NCBI RefSeq assembly: GCF_003149375.1
Contig: NZ_QFWH01000007.1
Coordinates: 62,001 to 126,000, forward strand
Source of the DNA: Vampirovibrio chlorellavorus
GTDB lineage: Bacteria; Cyanobacteriota; Vampirovibrionia; Vampirovibrionales; Vampirovibrionaceae
Length of the DNA stretch: 64,000 nt
Reading direction: 5' to 3'
Under the pieces are notes generated by a model. The model had not been told where the DNA came from. It did no database searches and worked only from the letters and a program-made list of their open reading frames with translations. Every line of letters begins with the position of its first letter. Positions within the stretch are counted from its first letter, which is position 1. A program made the translations under genes and the position numbers. Below are positions 20,476-28,743 of the stretch, piece after piece.

Positions 20476-20817
20476 ATGGCCATTCAGCTGCGGTTACAAG
20501 GAAACACCCTGATGGTACCGGTCAAGGTGACCCCCAAGGGGCGTCGCAATGAGATTCTGCCTTTCAGAGAGGGCGATGTCTGGCTGAAGCTGAAAGTAAC
20601 CGCCCCGCCGGAAGACGGGGCAGCCAATACGGCGGTGCTTTCCCTGCTGTCCAAACAGCTCCAGACGCCCATCAGCTGCTTGCGGCTCCTCAGCGGGCAT
20701 CAGGCCCGTCAGAAGCAGGTGTGCATTGCCGTATCCAATGCTGAGGAAAGCGCTTTGTTGCAAGCCCGATTGGCTCAGGTCTTGCAAAGTGATTCGGCCT
20801 TTTGTTTTGCCCAATAA
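20476..20817 (+). CDS. DUF167 (YggU) family protein
   Basis: 113 residues with the family core VKVTPKGRRNEI, LKLKVTAPPEDGAAN and LLSGHQARQKQV, in the usual order. The fold is known from structures of YggU-like proteins but the biochemical role is not established. It follows the flavin reductase closely and is convergent with the thioredoxin-like gene. Confidence 0.88.
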   Translation: MAIQLRLQGNTLMVPVKVTPKGRRNEILPFREGDVWLKLKVTAPPEDGAANTAVLSLLSKQLQTPISCLRLLSGHQARQKQVCIAVSNAEESALLQARLAQVLQSDSAFCFAQ

Positions 20818-20846
20818 GTCTTTTGCGTACAGAAGCTAACCGGATT

Positions 20847-21662
20847 TTAAACGCCGGATTGCCCAAACATGCGAATGACTTCCCACAGCAGGCGGGGTTG
20901 GGCAGGGCCGTTCAGCACAAATAATTCGCCTCGGCGGTTATTGGCCAAATTGGCCGGGGAAACCCGGGCGTTATCCAGTACAGCGTAGGCAGGGGCCCCT
21001 TTGATGTTTAGTTGGCTCATTATTTTTTGGGTGGCGGCGTTTTGGGTGTTCAGGTGAATGACGTTCAGGTTGGGCTTCCCGCTGATTTCAAACCCCGTCA
21101 GGTAGGGCTGCATTTCCTGACAGGGCTTACAGTGATCGCTTTCAAAGGATAATAGCAGCAACTGATTCAGGGGCCGCAGCTCCGTGTCCCCAAGGCGGGG
21201 GATATCCAGGTCGGTGGGCAATTCAATGGCTTTCAGCTGGTTGGTATGCCGCAGCAACTGTTTTTCCAGAATAATGGGGGTAATCAGCTCCTGCATTTTG
21301 TAGACCGCCTGACCGTCGGCGTTGTAAAGCACGTAAGTGGGGGTTCCCTTGAGCTGAAAGGCGTCCCAGTATTTGCGGTTGCTGTCATCGGCCACGTTGA
21401 TGTGATGAAAGACGATCTGGTTTCGTGTTTTTTTCTCCATGACCTTTAGCTTGGGGGCCATCATCTGGCAGGTGCCGCAGTAATCGGCGTAAAAGTCCAG
21501 CAGCACCCATTTCCCCTGGGCGTTCAGCTTGAAGTTGTCGGGCAAAGTGGGCGTTTCGGCCCAGGCAGATCCCGCCGACAACCCACCCAAGAAGCCCAGT
21601 ATGCCGCCCAATATCAGTAAGAGCAACCTGCGAACCTTGCGATGGGCTAAAACGGTTTTCAT
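20847..21662 (-). CDS. Exported protein with two thioredoxin domains
   Basis: 271 residues from ATG 21662; the frame stays open to 22223 but that extension is antisense to leuA. A signal peptide or anchor (about 10-35) is followed by a first thioredoxin domain with active site C62-G-T-C65 and cis-Pro in GTPTY (P108). A second domain has C178-K-P-C181 and a GAPAY cis-Pro segment. Both look redox-competent, so this is probably a periplasmic disulfide reductase or relay. It is divergent from leuA. Confidence 0.83.
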   Translation of the reverse strand: MKTVLAHRKVRRLLLLILGGILGFLGGLSAGSAWAETPTLPDNFKLNAQGKWVLLDFYADYCGTCQMMAPKLKVMEKKTRNQIVFHHINVADDSNRKYWDAFQLKGTPTYVLYNADGQAVYKMQELITPIILEKQLLRHTNQLKAIELPTDLDIPRLGDTELRPLNQLLLLSFESDHCKPCQEMQPYLTGFEISGKPNLNVIHLNTQNAATQKIMSQLNIKGAPAYAVLDNARVSPANLANNRRGELFVLNGPAQPRLLWEVIRMFGQSGV

Positions 21663-21869
21663 GGTGAGGTGGTGTGGGTAGCGGACTGCGTGTATCACGG
21701 GCAAATATCCCTTCAGTTTTTCGGATGGCCTTGCGGGTTGAACAGAGACTGGGGCGAGTTCGGGGCGGGATAGCCCGCCTGTTGGTGCCTGACCTTTTCT
21801 GTTATCATAACATTGAAGTCTGGCTTTATACGCGGGCATACTGTTTTTAAAAGAGGGATCTTCCAGACC

Positions 21870-23069
21870 ATGAGCGCTGAACGTCGAGTTTCCCAGTCCA
21901 AATCTCCGGACAACAAGGTTTATATTTTTGATACCACCCTGCGGGATGGCGAGCAGTGCCCGGGCGCCTCCCTTAAGAATCATGAGAAACTGCTGATTGC
22001 CCGTAAACTGGCCGATCTGAACGTGGACATCATTGAAGCGGGCTTTCCCTTCAGCAGCCCCGGCGATTTTGAGTCGGTCAAGCAAATCGCCACCGAAATT
22101 CAGGGCCCCACCATTTGCGGCCTGAGCCGGGCCACCCCTCAGGACATTGAAGCCACCTGGGACGCCGTGCGTCATGCCCAGAAACCCCGTATCCACACCT
22201 TTATTGGCACCAGTGATATTCATATTCAGGCCAAGTTCAAGAAAACCCGTGAGGAAATTCTGAACATCGCCCGGGACATGGTGGCGCTGGCCGCTGCCAA
22301 GTGCCCAGACGTGGAGTTTTCAGCGGAAGACGCCGGTCGGACCGATCCGTTTTACCTGTACAAGATCATCGAAGCGGTCATTGACGCCGGGGCCAGAACG
22401 GTCAACATTCCCGATACGGTGGGCTACACCATCCCGGATGAGTTTGGCCGCCTGATCAAGGGCATTATGACCAACGTGCCCAACATTGATAAAGCCATTA
22501 TCTCTGTGCATTGTCACAACGATCTGGGGTTGGCCACGGCCAACAGCATCGCCGGGATTCAGAACGGGGCCCGGCAGGTGGAATGCACCATTAACGGCAT
22601 TGGGGAACGGGCTGGTAACGCCGCCATGGAGGAAGTGGTCATGGCGCTGAAGGTTCGTCCGGAATATTTTGAAGGCGCTTACACCGATATTGAGTCGGTT
22701 CACTTTGCCGAGGCCAGCAAAATGGTGTCCGAGTTGACCAGTATGCCGGTGCAGTTCAACAAGGCCATTGTCGGACGCAACGCCTTTGCCCACGAATCCG
22801 GCATTCATCAGGACGGCTTTTTAAAGGGTCGCGCCACGTATGAGATTATGATGCCCGAGTGGATTGGGCTGAGCGAATCCTACCTGCCGCTGGGCCCCCG
22901 CTCCGGTCGGGCGGCGGTCAAGTCTCGACTGGAAAAGCTGGGATTGACGGTACAGGACGCCCAAATGCCCCAGTTCTTTGAGCGGTTCAAGCAACTGGCT
23001 GATGAGCAAAAACGGGTGGAAGATGACGATTTGAAGCGGTTGTATGACCAAATCCTGGCCAACGCATAG
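21870..23069 (+). CDS. leuA: 2-isopropylmalate synthase, short form
   Basis: 399 residues. It condenses acetyl-CoA with 2-oxoisovalerate, the first committed step of leucine synthesis. The catalytic DTTLRDGEQ (21-29), the [11 protein letters not shown] stretch and the metal-binding [13 protein letters not shown] are all present, as is the linker segment [15 protein letters not shown]. The protein stops about 110-140 residues earlier than standard LeuA, so the C-terminal allosteric (leucine feedback) domain is missing. The DGEQ is followed by C-P-G-A-S rather than the common S-P-G. Its last 26 bp overlap the next gene. Confidence 0.85.
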   Translation: MSAERRVSQSKSPDNKVYIFDTTLRDGEQCPGASLKNHEKLLIARKLADLNVDIIEAGFPFSSPGDFESVKQIATEIQGPTICGLSRATPQDIEATWDAVRHAQKPRIHTFIGTSDIHIQAKFKKTREEILNIARDMVALAAAKCPDVEFSAEDAGRTDPFYLYKIIEAVIDAGARTVNIPDTVGYTIPDEFGRLIKGIMTNVPNIDKAIISVHCHNDLGLATANSIAGIQNGARQVECTINGIGERAGNAAMEEVVMALKVRPEYFEGAYTDIESVHFAEASKMVSELTSMPVQFNKAIVGRNAFAHESGIHQDGFLKGRATYEIMMPEWIGLSESYLPLGPRSGRAAVKSRLEKLGLTVQDAQMPQFFERFKQLADEQKRVEDDDLKRLYDQILANA

Positions 23070-23688
23070 TCCCGATTCGTCATCTCCGGTGGATGCGCCG
23101 GTCATAGGCTCTGAGAATGGAAGCCTTGACGGGCCCGGTGCGGAGCGGGCTCCCACGGCCTTCACTCGTCTGGCTCAAAACTGGTACTTGATGGTGTTGC
23201 CGGGCTTGATGGGCCTGATGCTGTGGATGATTGCCTCGCTTTTATGGCCCCAGCCCCGGGCGGAAATTACATTGAAGCCCTTGCAGGCCAGCGCTTTTAC
23301 AGGCGTTTACGCCCAGCCTGTCGATGAGACCTCAGCCCCCGGGGCAGAAATAGGGGAAGAAGTTGAGACAGAAATGACGGCCCTTGGCGAGAATGAGGCG
23401 GAAGCTGGCGCGGCTTCTGACACGGTCAGCGCTGCCAAACCCGCCCGAAAAAAGCAGGCCCGGGCCAAGGCCTATCCAAAAAAATCAGACCATCCCCCGA
23501 TCACCAACCTGAACACAGCCAGTCTGGCCCAATTACAACGCTTGCCGGGCATTGGCCCCAAAATGGCCCTGCGCATCATCGAATACCGAAAAAGCCATGG
23601 CCCCTTTGCCACCCCGGAACAGGTGATGGACGTTAAAGGCATCGGACCCAAGAAGTTTGAAAAGCTCAAGGCCTTTTTAAAGGTGTGA
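23044..23688 (+). CDS. ComEA-like helix-hairpin-helix membrane protein
   Basis: 214 residues. One membrane span (about 47-67, [21 protein letters not shown]), an acidic then Lys/Ala-rich linker, and a C-terminal pair of helix-hairpin-helix motifs (about 150-214: [20 protein letters not shown], then [18 protein letters not shown]). This is the layout of the DNA-uptake receptor ComEA. With type IV pilus genes also in the window, natural transformation is possible. It overlaps leuA by 26 bp in another frame, so it is translationally coupled to it. Confidence 0.85.
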   Translation: MTKSWPTHSPDSSSPVDAPVIGSENGSLDGPGAERAPTAFTRLAQNWYLMVLPGLMGLMLWMIASLLWPQPRAEITLKPLQASAFTGVYAQPVDETSAPGAEIGEEVETEMTALGENEAEAGAASDTVSAAKPARKKQARAKAYPKKSDHPPITNLNTASLAQLQRLPGIGPKMALRIIEYRKSHGPFATPEQVMDVKGIGPKKFEKLKAFLKV

Positions 23689-23790
23689 AGCCCTTCCAAT
23701 TATTAAGAAACGCTAACGTACCCTTTGCCTGCGTCCGTGTGAGGGGTAGCATGGGCGCACTTTGGTTCTGTCAATCATAAAGGACTCGTT

Positions 23791-24210
23791 ATGAGCATGA
23801 ATTTCCCCCCGGCCTTTCCGCCCAGTTTCCCGATGCCAGCGCCCGGACAGGGCTTTCCCCCCGCCGCGCCGCAATTTTCCCCGGCAGCGCCGCAACTTCA
23901 GATGACTCCGCAACCCGGCTTTCCAATGCCCTTTCAATCCCAGTCGGCTTTCCCGCCTGCCGCTTCCGACATGGCCAGTTTTGGCGCACCGGGCGCCATG
24001 CCTTCTCAGCCCATAATGGGTCAACCCCAGCCCGCACCGAGGCTGACTCCCGGCTTTAACCCGGCCATGCCCCCGCAAGCAATGTTGGGCCAACAGGCAC
24101 AGCCCCAGCCCGGCATGTCGTTCCCCGCGCCCCAGCCCGGCATGCCCTTCCCTCAGCCTGGCATGATGCCTCCGATGGGTAATGGCATGAGCCTGAATTT
24201 GCTGGCTTAA
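23791..24210 (+). CDS. Pro/Met/Gln/Phe-rich low-complexity protein
   Basis: 139 residues with no recognised domain. Composition is dominated by Pro, Met, Gln, Phe, Gly and Ala, with repeated FP-x-P, QPG-M and PGMPFPQPG blocks. No signal peptide, no charged residues to speak of. It has its own terminator. A comparable composition is found in the N-terminal half of the protein at 26240. The function is unknown; it could be a disordered or adhesive protein. Confidence 0.65.
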   Translation: MSMNFPPAFPPSFPMPAPGQGFPPAAPQFSPAAPQLQMTPQPGFPMPFQSQSAFPPAASDMASFGAPGAMPSQPIMGQPQPAPRLTPGFNPAMPPQAMLGQQAQPQPGMSFPAPQPGMPFPQPGMMPPMGNGMSLNLLA

Positions 24211-24225
24211 CTCATCGGTTTAATC

Positions 24226-24264
24226 AAAAAAGCGTCTGAGCTTCAGGGTTCAGGCGCTTTTTTT
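24226..24264 (+). terminator. Rho-independent terminator
   Basis: AAAAAAGCG (24226-24234) pairs with CGCTTTTTT (24255-24263), extended by a G-U pair and CTGA/TCAG. It ends the low-complexity gene. Confidence 0.85.
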
Positions 24265-24694
24265 GATCGAATTTTTATGAATGGGGCAATCCTGAATCAT
24301 TCCGTGTTTTTATTTAAATGAGGGTTGATAAAATCTCGGACTCATAACCGGGAACATCAACCGAATCCGGGAAGGGAAGCCTGAGGTGGAGGTCAAAGGC
24401 TTTAGTGACTGTGTGTTTGGAATCGGTCGACCTGAGTGTAAGCACTTTCAGGACGAAACCGTGTAAAGGCATGGGTAAACAGAGGCTGGTAATTCGATTT
24501 TAAAATGAATGGCTGGTGATAATCCCTTAAAAAAGACGGGATTGACCGCACCGGACAGGCATTTTGTCACTTGAATCACTGGAATGGGTATCACTCAAGG
24601 CTGCAACGCTTTGATGTTTGAAGGTAAAGAGTTCGAGGTACAGGCTCCCTCTTTTGGCCTTCTTCAGTGTAGAATGTTAATGTGGAGTAATATT
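24265..24694 (+). other. Leader of sigma-factor gene; candidate structured RNA
   Basis: 430 bp without a gene. Between 24377 and 24461 several pairings stack. AAGCC (24377-24381) pairs with GGCTT (24398-24402). A nested hairpin combines CGGT/ACCG (24424-24427 with 24458-24461), CCTGA/TCAGG (24431-24435 with 24448-24452) and GTG/CAC (24436-24438 with 24443-24445). I recognise no known riboswitch class; it could be a 5' leader or a small RNA. Confidence 0.3.
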
Positions 24695-25408
24695 ATGGCG
24701 GCTCGACAAGCGTTAATGGTGTCCAAGTCATCATCCGACTCACCTCAGAAACCCCGTAAGACAGTCAACGACTACGTTGACTTGATCGAAACCGTAGCCC
24801 GGGTAGAGTACAGCAGGCTTCCCAACCACCTGATTGATTTCAGTGAAGTGGTCAACATCGGGGCGATTGCCATTCACGTGCTGTTAACCTCCAATCCGGA
24901 TCGGGATTTTAACGTCACCTACCTCTCCACGGCCATTAAATGGGCCATCCGCAACGAATTGCGCTACCGCTACAAGTGGTACTCCCTGAAGCAGGTAAGC
25001 ATGGACTCCAGCCAGGACGCTTCCGGGGAGAGCGGCGAGGATGATGAAGTCAGCGCGGGCTTTGAAGCGGAAAAGGGCAAGGCCCGTGAAGCGGTCTACG
25101 GAGCCATTCTGTCCGTGGATAGCATGATGGAATCGGACAACCCGCACGAGATTAAAGACAACGCTTACACCCCGGAAGAGAATTCCGAGCTGAAGGAAAT
25201 GGCCAAAGTGGTTCGGGAAGCCATCTCCAAGCTGCCCGAACGGGAAAAGCAGATTATTGAAGCCCGCTTCTTCAAGAACATGAAAATGCGTGAAATCGGG
25301 GAAACCTACAACATCTCCCCCTCCCGCACCTCTCGTATTGTACAGGCTGGTTTAGACAAGATTAAACTGGAGTTGCAGCGTCGGGGCTATAACCCCAACT
25401 TCAGCTAG
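24695..25408 (+). CDS. RNA polymerase sigma factor, sigma-70 family
   Basis: 237 residues from ATG 24695 (GGAG site nine bases upstream). Region 2 is recognisable around 45-110 (LPNHLIDFSEVVNIGAIAIH, then a YLSTAIKWAIRNELR helix). An acidic linker follows, and region 4 is clear at about 172-225 (LPEREKQIIEARFFKNMKM, then EIGETYNISPSRTSRIVQAG). The domain plan resembles FliA/SigF-type group 3 factors. Which genes it controls is unknown; no flagellar or anti-sigma gene is adjacent. Confidence 0.85.
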   Translation: MAARQALMVSKSSSDSPQKPRKTVNDYVDLIETVARVEYSRLPNHLIDFSEVVNIGAIAIHVLLTSNPDRDFNVTYLSTAIKWAIRNELRYRYKWYSLKQVSMDSSQDASGESGEDDEVSAGFEAEKGKAREAVYGAILSVDSMMESDNPHEIKDNAYTPEENSELKEMAKVVREAISKLPEREKQIIEARFFKNMKMREIGETYNISPSRTSRIVQAGLDKIKLELQRRGYNPNFS

Positions 25409-25433
25409 GCAATTCTCGAATCACCCGTTTGAT

Positions 25434-25470
25434 AAAGACCACTGAATCATTCGAATCAGTGGTCTTTTTA
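25434..25470 (+). terminator. Rho-independent terminator after sigma factor
   Basis: AAAGACCACTGA (25434-25445) pairs perfectly with TCAGTGGTCTTT (25456-25467), followed by TT. Confidence 0.9.
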
Positions 25471-25532
25471 TTGGAAAAAGACGGCATGAAAAAGAGGGGA
25501 AGGGATTTTAGTATTTTTCTTGGACGGTGCAA

Positions 25533-26240
25533 CTACCGCACATCGTGCTGGGAAGAATACAGATCATCTCTGAAAAAGTCTCGCTGGGCATCGCCGTTCA
25601 CCGTGTCCGTAAAACGTTTCAGGAAGAAGGCGCCAATCAGGGCGACGCCGCTACCCACCGCAAAGTGTTGGGGAGATTTGAACATCAGTTTGACCGGGCT
25701 TTTGATGACCGTCCATAGTCCGCTACCCAGCGAGCCGCCCACCCCTTTCAGGGTTTTCCAGGCGGTACTGTCAAAGAAGTTGCTGCGGTTCCACCAGTCG
25801 GCAATGTTACGGCCATAGCCGCTCATCGTCTGGTGTCCGATGGTGCCGTACAGGCCCGCCAAACCAACGCCCAGCGGCAAGAGGTTGGGTCCCACCACAT
25901 TGCTAAAAAAGTTTCCCACCCTGATTTTAAAGCTCTGCCAATGCTCTTTCAGCCGCAGGGGGCCGTATATCAGCAAGCCCTGAAATTTATGATCCAGCCG
26001 ATCCATGCCCGGATTGCCCGAGTATTGCCCCCAGACATGCGATCCATAATCATAATCGTTGGTGGTTTTGAGGCCGGAGATCTTCTGGTCCACTTCCTGC
26101 TTGCTGCCCACAAAGGCATCCTGCATGCGCCATGCGGCAAAACCGAGAGCCCCCAGGGTGAACAGACCCAGCGGGGTTTTACCGAGGCCATTGCTGGCAA
26201 TGGCGTTTACTGAATTACTGACTCCATTTGTAGTCGGCAT
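25533..26240 (-). CDS. Membrane protein of unknown function
   Basis: 235 residues; family not recognised. Hydrophobic segments are seen near 21-40 (TPLGLFTLGALGFAAW), 117-137 (NLLPLGVGLAGLYGTIG) and 195-213 (FAVGSGVALIGAFFL). Between them lie Trp/Tyr-rich polar stretches. Its ATG overlaps the stop codon of the upstream Pro-rich gene (TAATG at 26240), so they are translationally coupled and probably act together. Confidence 0.65.
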   Translation of the reverse strand: MPTTNGVSNSVNAIASNGLGKTPLGLFTLGALGFAAWRMQDAFVGSKQEVDQKISGLKTTNDYDYGSHVWGQYSGNPGMDRLDHKFQGLLIYGPLRLKEHWQSFKIRVGNFFSNVVGPNLLPLGVGLAGLYGTIGHQTMSGYGRNIADWWNRSNFFDSTAWKTLKGVGGSLGSGLWTVIKSPVKLMFKSPQHFAVGSGVALIGAFFLKRFTDTVNGDAQRDFFRDDLYSSQHDVR

Positions 26241-27568
26241 TAGGGATACCCCTCCTGTAGGTTCAAACGTTGTCCAAGTGCCGGGTTCTGCCCCATTGGA
26301 CCCATGAACGATGGGCTGGGGCTGACATAATTCAATTGCTGGCCGTTGCCGGTGAGCGGGGGCCCATACCCCATTCCGGGAGCCTGTTGAACAGGCGCTT
26401 GCGGCATGGGGGCTGATGCGGGCCCGGGCGCTTGCGGAGCCATCCCGTCAGTAGGCGCAGCGGGGGGCTGCGTGGGAGTCGAACGGGCCCGGGTGACCGG
26501 ATCAATGGTCATGGCCCCGGGGGTCTTATCAAAGCCTTGCCCCAGGGTCTGGTTGCGAATGGACCCCAGCAGGGAGGAGATAATCCCCGACTCTCCGCTG
26601 AGCCCGGTGGGACGGTTGCTTAACTCGTTGAGTAGGGACATCACCCCTTCCGACGGTTGTTGAACCCGCCCGGTCTGCAAGGCCAGCTCTCCAGCGGATC
26701 GCACCACGGCGCTGGGATCTTTCAGGATTTTTTCCATAAAGGCGTTCACGTAGCGGCTGTAAGGCTCCCGATGCGAGAGGCTGGGGTCCTGATCCAGGAT
26801 TTTGAAGAGTTCCATGGCCGCGTCCGCCCGGGTGTCCTCGGTTTCACTGTTCAGCCGTTCGTTCAGGGAGCGAATCTGGTGATCGCTCAGGGCGCTCTCA
26901 TCCAGCGGTGTGCTGGGGCCCTTGTTTTCGGCAGCCGGTGGGGTTTGCGGCGGCGGTTGCTGAGGTGGCATGGCAGGGGGTTGCTGCGGCTGCATGGGCT
27001 GTGGCATCATGCTGGCCGGTGCCGCTGGCTGAACCGCACTGGGGTGCAGGCCATACAGCCAGGGCGCTAGTAAATAGGGCGGTGGTACGGGCGCCGAAGG
27101 GTCCAGTGAATTGACAGGAAAACTGCTGGCCGTTTGATAGGCTTGCCGGGTCGGGGCGCACACGGAAGGGGCCGCCTGACAAGGTGCTGGCAAGGCAGGC
27201 TCTGCCGGGCCCGGGCCGAAAACGTTGGGAATCACATAAGTGGTCGTCCGCATGGGCACAGGGCCACGCAGTAATTGATCCGGGCTGGGCAAGTCATCCA
27301 TGACGGGCGTTGCCCCGGAGGCTATTCCGGAAGCTGTCATGGGAGCCGTGTTCTGCAAGTACGGTGGACGCGGCATACCGGGGAGCTGGGTCATGCCCAT
27401 GGCCGGTTGCCCCTGACCGTACAGGGCAGCGTTAGGCCCGGCATTGGGCCAGGCTGTCGGTCGTCCACTGGTGTAGACGGGTGCCTGCGGATTCATTACA
27501 ACGGGTTGCATGCCCATAATGCGTGATTGTCCCCAAATGTCCCAAGTGTGGTGTGAACTTGTTTGCAT
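26240..27568 (-). CDS. Proline-rich protein with HEAT-like helical region
   Basis: Up to 442 residues. The first ~215 residues are low-complexity (Pro, Met, Gln, Ala), including long MPPQQPPP-type runs. Residues about 220-320 are ordered helices resembling a HEAT-like pair (ADAAMELFKILDQDP, then DPSAVVRSAGELALQTG). A second Pro/Gly/Gln-rich tail follows. No signal peptide. The start is uncertain: Met 1 (27568) and Met 18-20 are both possible. Coupled by TAATG to the membrane protein downstream. Confidence 0.62.
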   Translation of the reverse strand: MQTSSHHTWDIWGQSRIMGMQPVVMNPQAPVYTSGRPTAWPNAGPNAALYGQGQPAMGMTQLPGMPRPPYLQNTAPMTASGIASGATPVMDDLPSPDQLLRGPVPMRTTTYVIPNVFGPGPAEPALPAPCQAAPSVCAPTRQAYQTASSFPVNSLDPSAPVPPPYLLAPWLYGLHPSAVQPAAPASMMPQPMQPQQPPAMPPQQPPPQTPPAAENKGPSTPLDESALSDHQIRSLNERLNSETEDTRADAAMELFKILDQDPSLSHREPYSRYVNAFMEKILKDPSAVVRSAGELALQTGRVQQPSEGVMSLLNELSNRPTGLSGESGIISSLLGSIRNQTLGQGFDKTPGAMTIDPVTRARSTPTQPPAAPTDGMAPQAPGPASAPMPQAPVQQAPGMGYGPPLTGNGQQLNYVSPSPSFMGPMGQNPALGQRLNLQEGYP

Positions 27569-27971
27569 GAAACCTGTTGACCGGATTTTTTTGCTAGACC
27601 TTAAATAAACAACCCAACGAGGCTCTGGGAGAAAACTTTAAAAAAAGAAAGGCGCTAAGGACGAAAGCTCCTGGAAAGCAAGTAGTTTGAGGAGAGCAAG
27701 CATTTTGAATCAATGTTGTGCCTGTTTCGCTTTATGTTATGGCTGTTTACAAGAATATTGGCGTTGCCGTCTGGTAAAACAGGTAGGCAAGCGGAGCTTG
27801 AGGCTCGTTTTCCCGGATTTGGGCTTCTTTTGGTACAATGGTCGGGTATATGCCGCCCCAAGCTCAGGGGTCGCATCCTGTGATCCGTCGGGGTGGCCTG
27901 TTTGCAGCCAACCACCGACTCTGGTTCACAAAATAAACTCACAAACACAAACTGTTGCGGAGATGCTGGCC
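27569..27971 (+). promoter_or_regulatory. Divergent region with extended -10 promoter for the two-component genes
   Basis: 403 bp between divergent genes. TGGTACAAT (27831-27839) is a good extended -10 element pointing toward the response regulator; the -35 region is weak. An upstream frame open from 27687 into the regulator has no ribosome-binding site and is not protein-like. Confidence 0.4.
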
Positions 27972-28700
27972 ATGGTGAATATTCTGGTAGTGGATGACGA
28001 CCCGGAAATTATTGATCTGCTGCGCCTGGATCTGGAGCTGATGGGCTTTCACGTGGATTCCGCCAGTGACGGGCTCACCGCCCTGAAAAAAGCGGAAGCC
28101 AAGACCTATGACCTGATTGTGCTGGATGTCATGATGCCCAAGCTGGATGGGTTTGAAGTGTGCAAACGCATCCGGGCCACCCGGAGTTCGGCCAGTGTCC
28201 CCATTGTGTTACTAACGGCCAAAGGGACCATTGAGGATAAAATCCGGGGCTTTAACGCCGGGGCCGATGATTATCTGGTGAAGCCCTTTGAGTTTCAGGA
28301 GTTGATGGTGCGTATGCGGGCCCTGTTTCGGCGTACCGGCACCCTGAACAAAGAAGTGAATACCCCTAAGAAGGATGAAGTCCTGTCAGCGGGAGAAATG
28401 CGCCTGATTCCCTCTTCGCTGGAGGTGGTGCTGAAGGGGCAGATCATCAAGCTGACCCCCACCGAGTTTGAAATCCTGTACTGCCTGATGCAGCACGTGG
28501 GCGAAGCCGTGTCTCTCGCCACCCTGCTGCAGGAAGTTTGGGGCTATGAGGCCGATGAGGACGTGCGTATGCTGCGGGTTCATGTCGGTGGGCTCCGCCA
28601 GAAAATCGAACGGGATCACAAGCATCCGGTTTACCTGCAGACCGTGACCAATGTGGGCTACCGGTTAAACCCCTTTGTGGAAGCGGCCACCACCCCATAG
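27972..28700 (+). CDS. OmpR-family response regulator
   Basis: 242 residues from ATG 27972 (GGAG nine bases upstream). The receiver domain (1-120) has acidic DDD near residue 9-11, the phospho-acceptor D52 in LDVMMPKLDG, the Thr of LLTAKG and the Lys of VKPFEF. The C-terminal winged-helix domain (about 140-235) shows LTPTEFEILYCLM and DVRMLRVHVGGLRQKIE. The histidine kinase gene follows after 43 bp, clearly its partner. Confidence 0.93.
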   Translation: MVNILVVDDDPEIIDLLRLDLELMGFHVDSASDGLTALKKAEAKTYDLIVLDVMMPKLDGFEVCKRIRATRSSASVPIVLLTAKGTIEDKIRGFNAGADDYLVKPFEFQELMVRMRALFRRTGTLNKEVNTPKKDEVLSAGEMRLIPSSLEVVLKGQIIKLTPTEFEILYCLMQHVGEAVSLATLLQEVWGYEADEDVRMLRVHVGGLRQKIERDHKHPVYLQTVTNVGYRLNPFVEAATTP

Positions 28701-28743
28701 GCCACTCCGCCTCCCCTCCCCAACCCTTTGAAAGCCGCTTTCC

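Noticed and set aside
21663-22223. N-terminal extension of the two-thioredoxin protein
   Set aside because: The extension is antisense to leuA and lies before a good signal peptide starting at 21662.
24265-24694. SRP RNA or cobalamin riboswitch, because of a purine-rich GGGAAGGGAAGCC stretch
   Set aside because: The characteristic conserved cores of those RNAs are not present in the right order.
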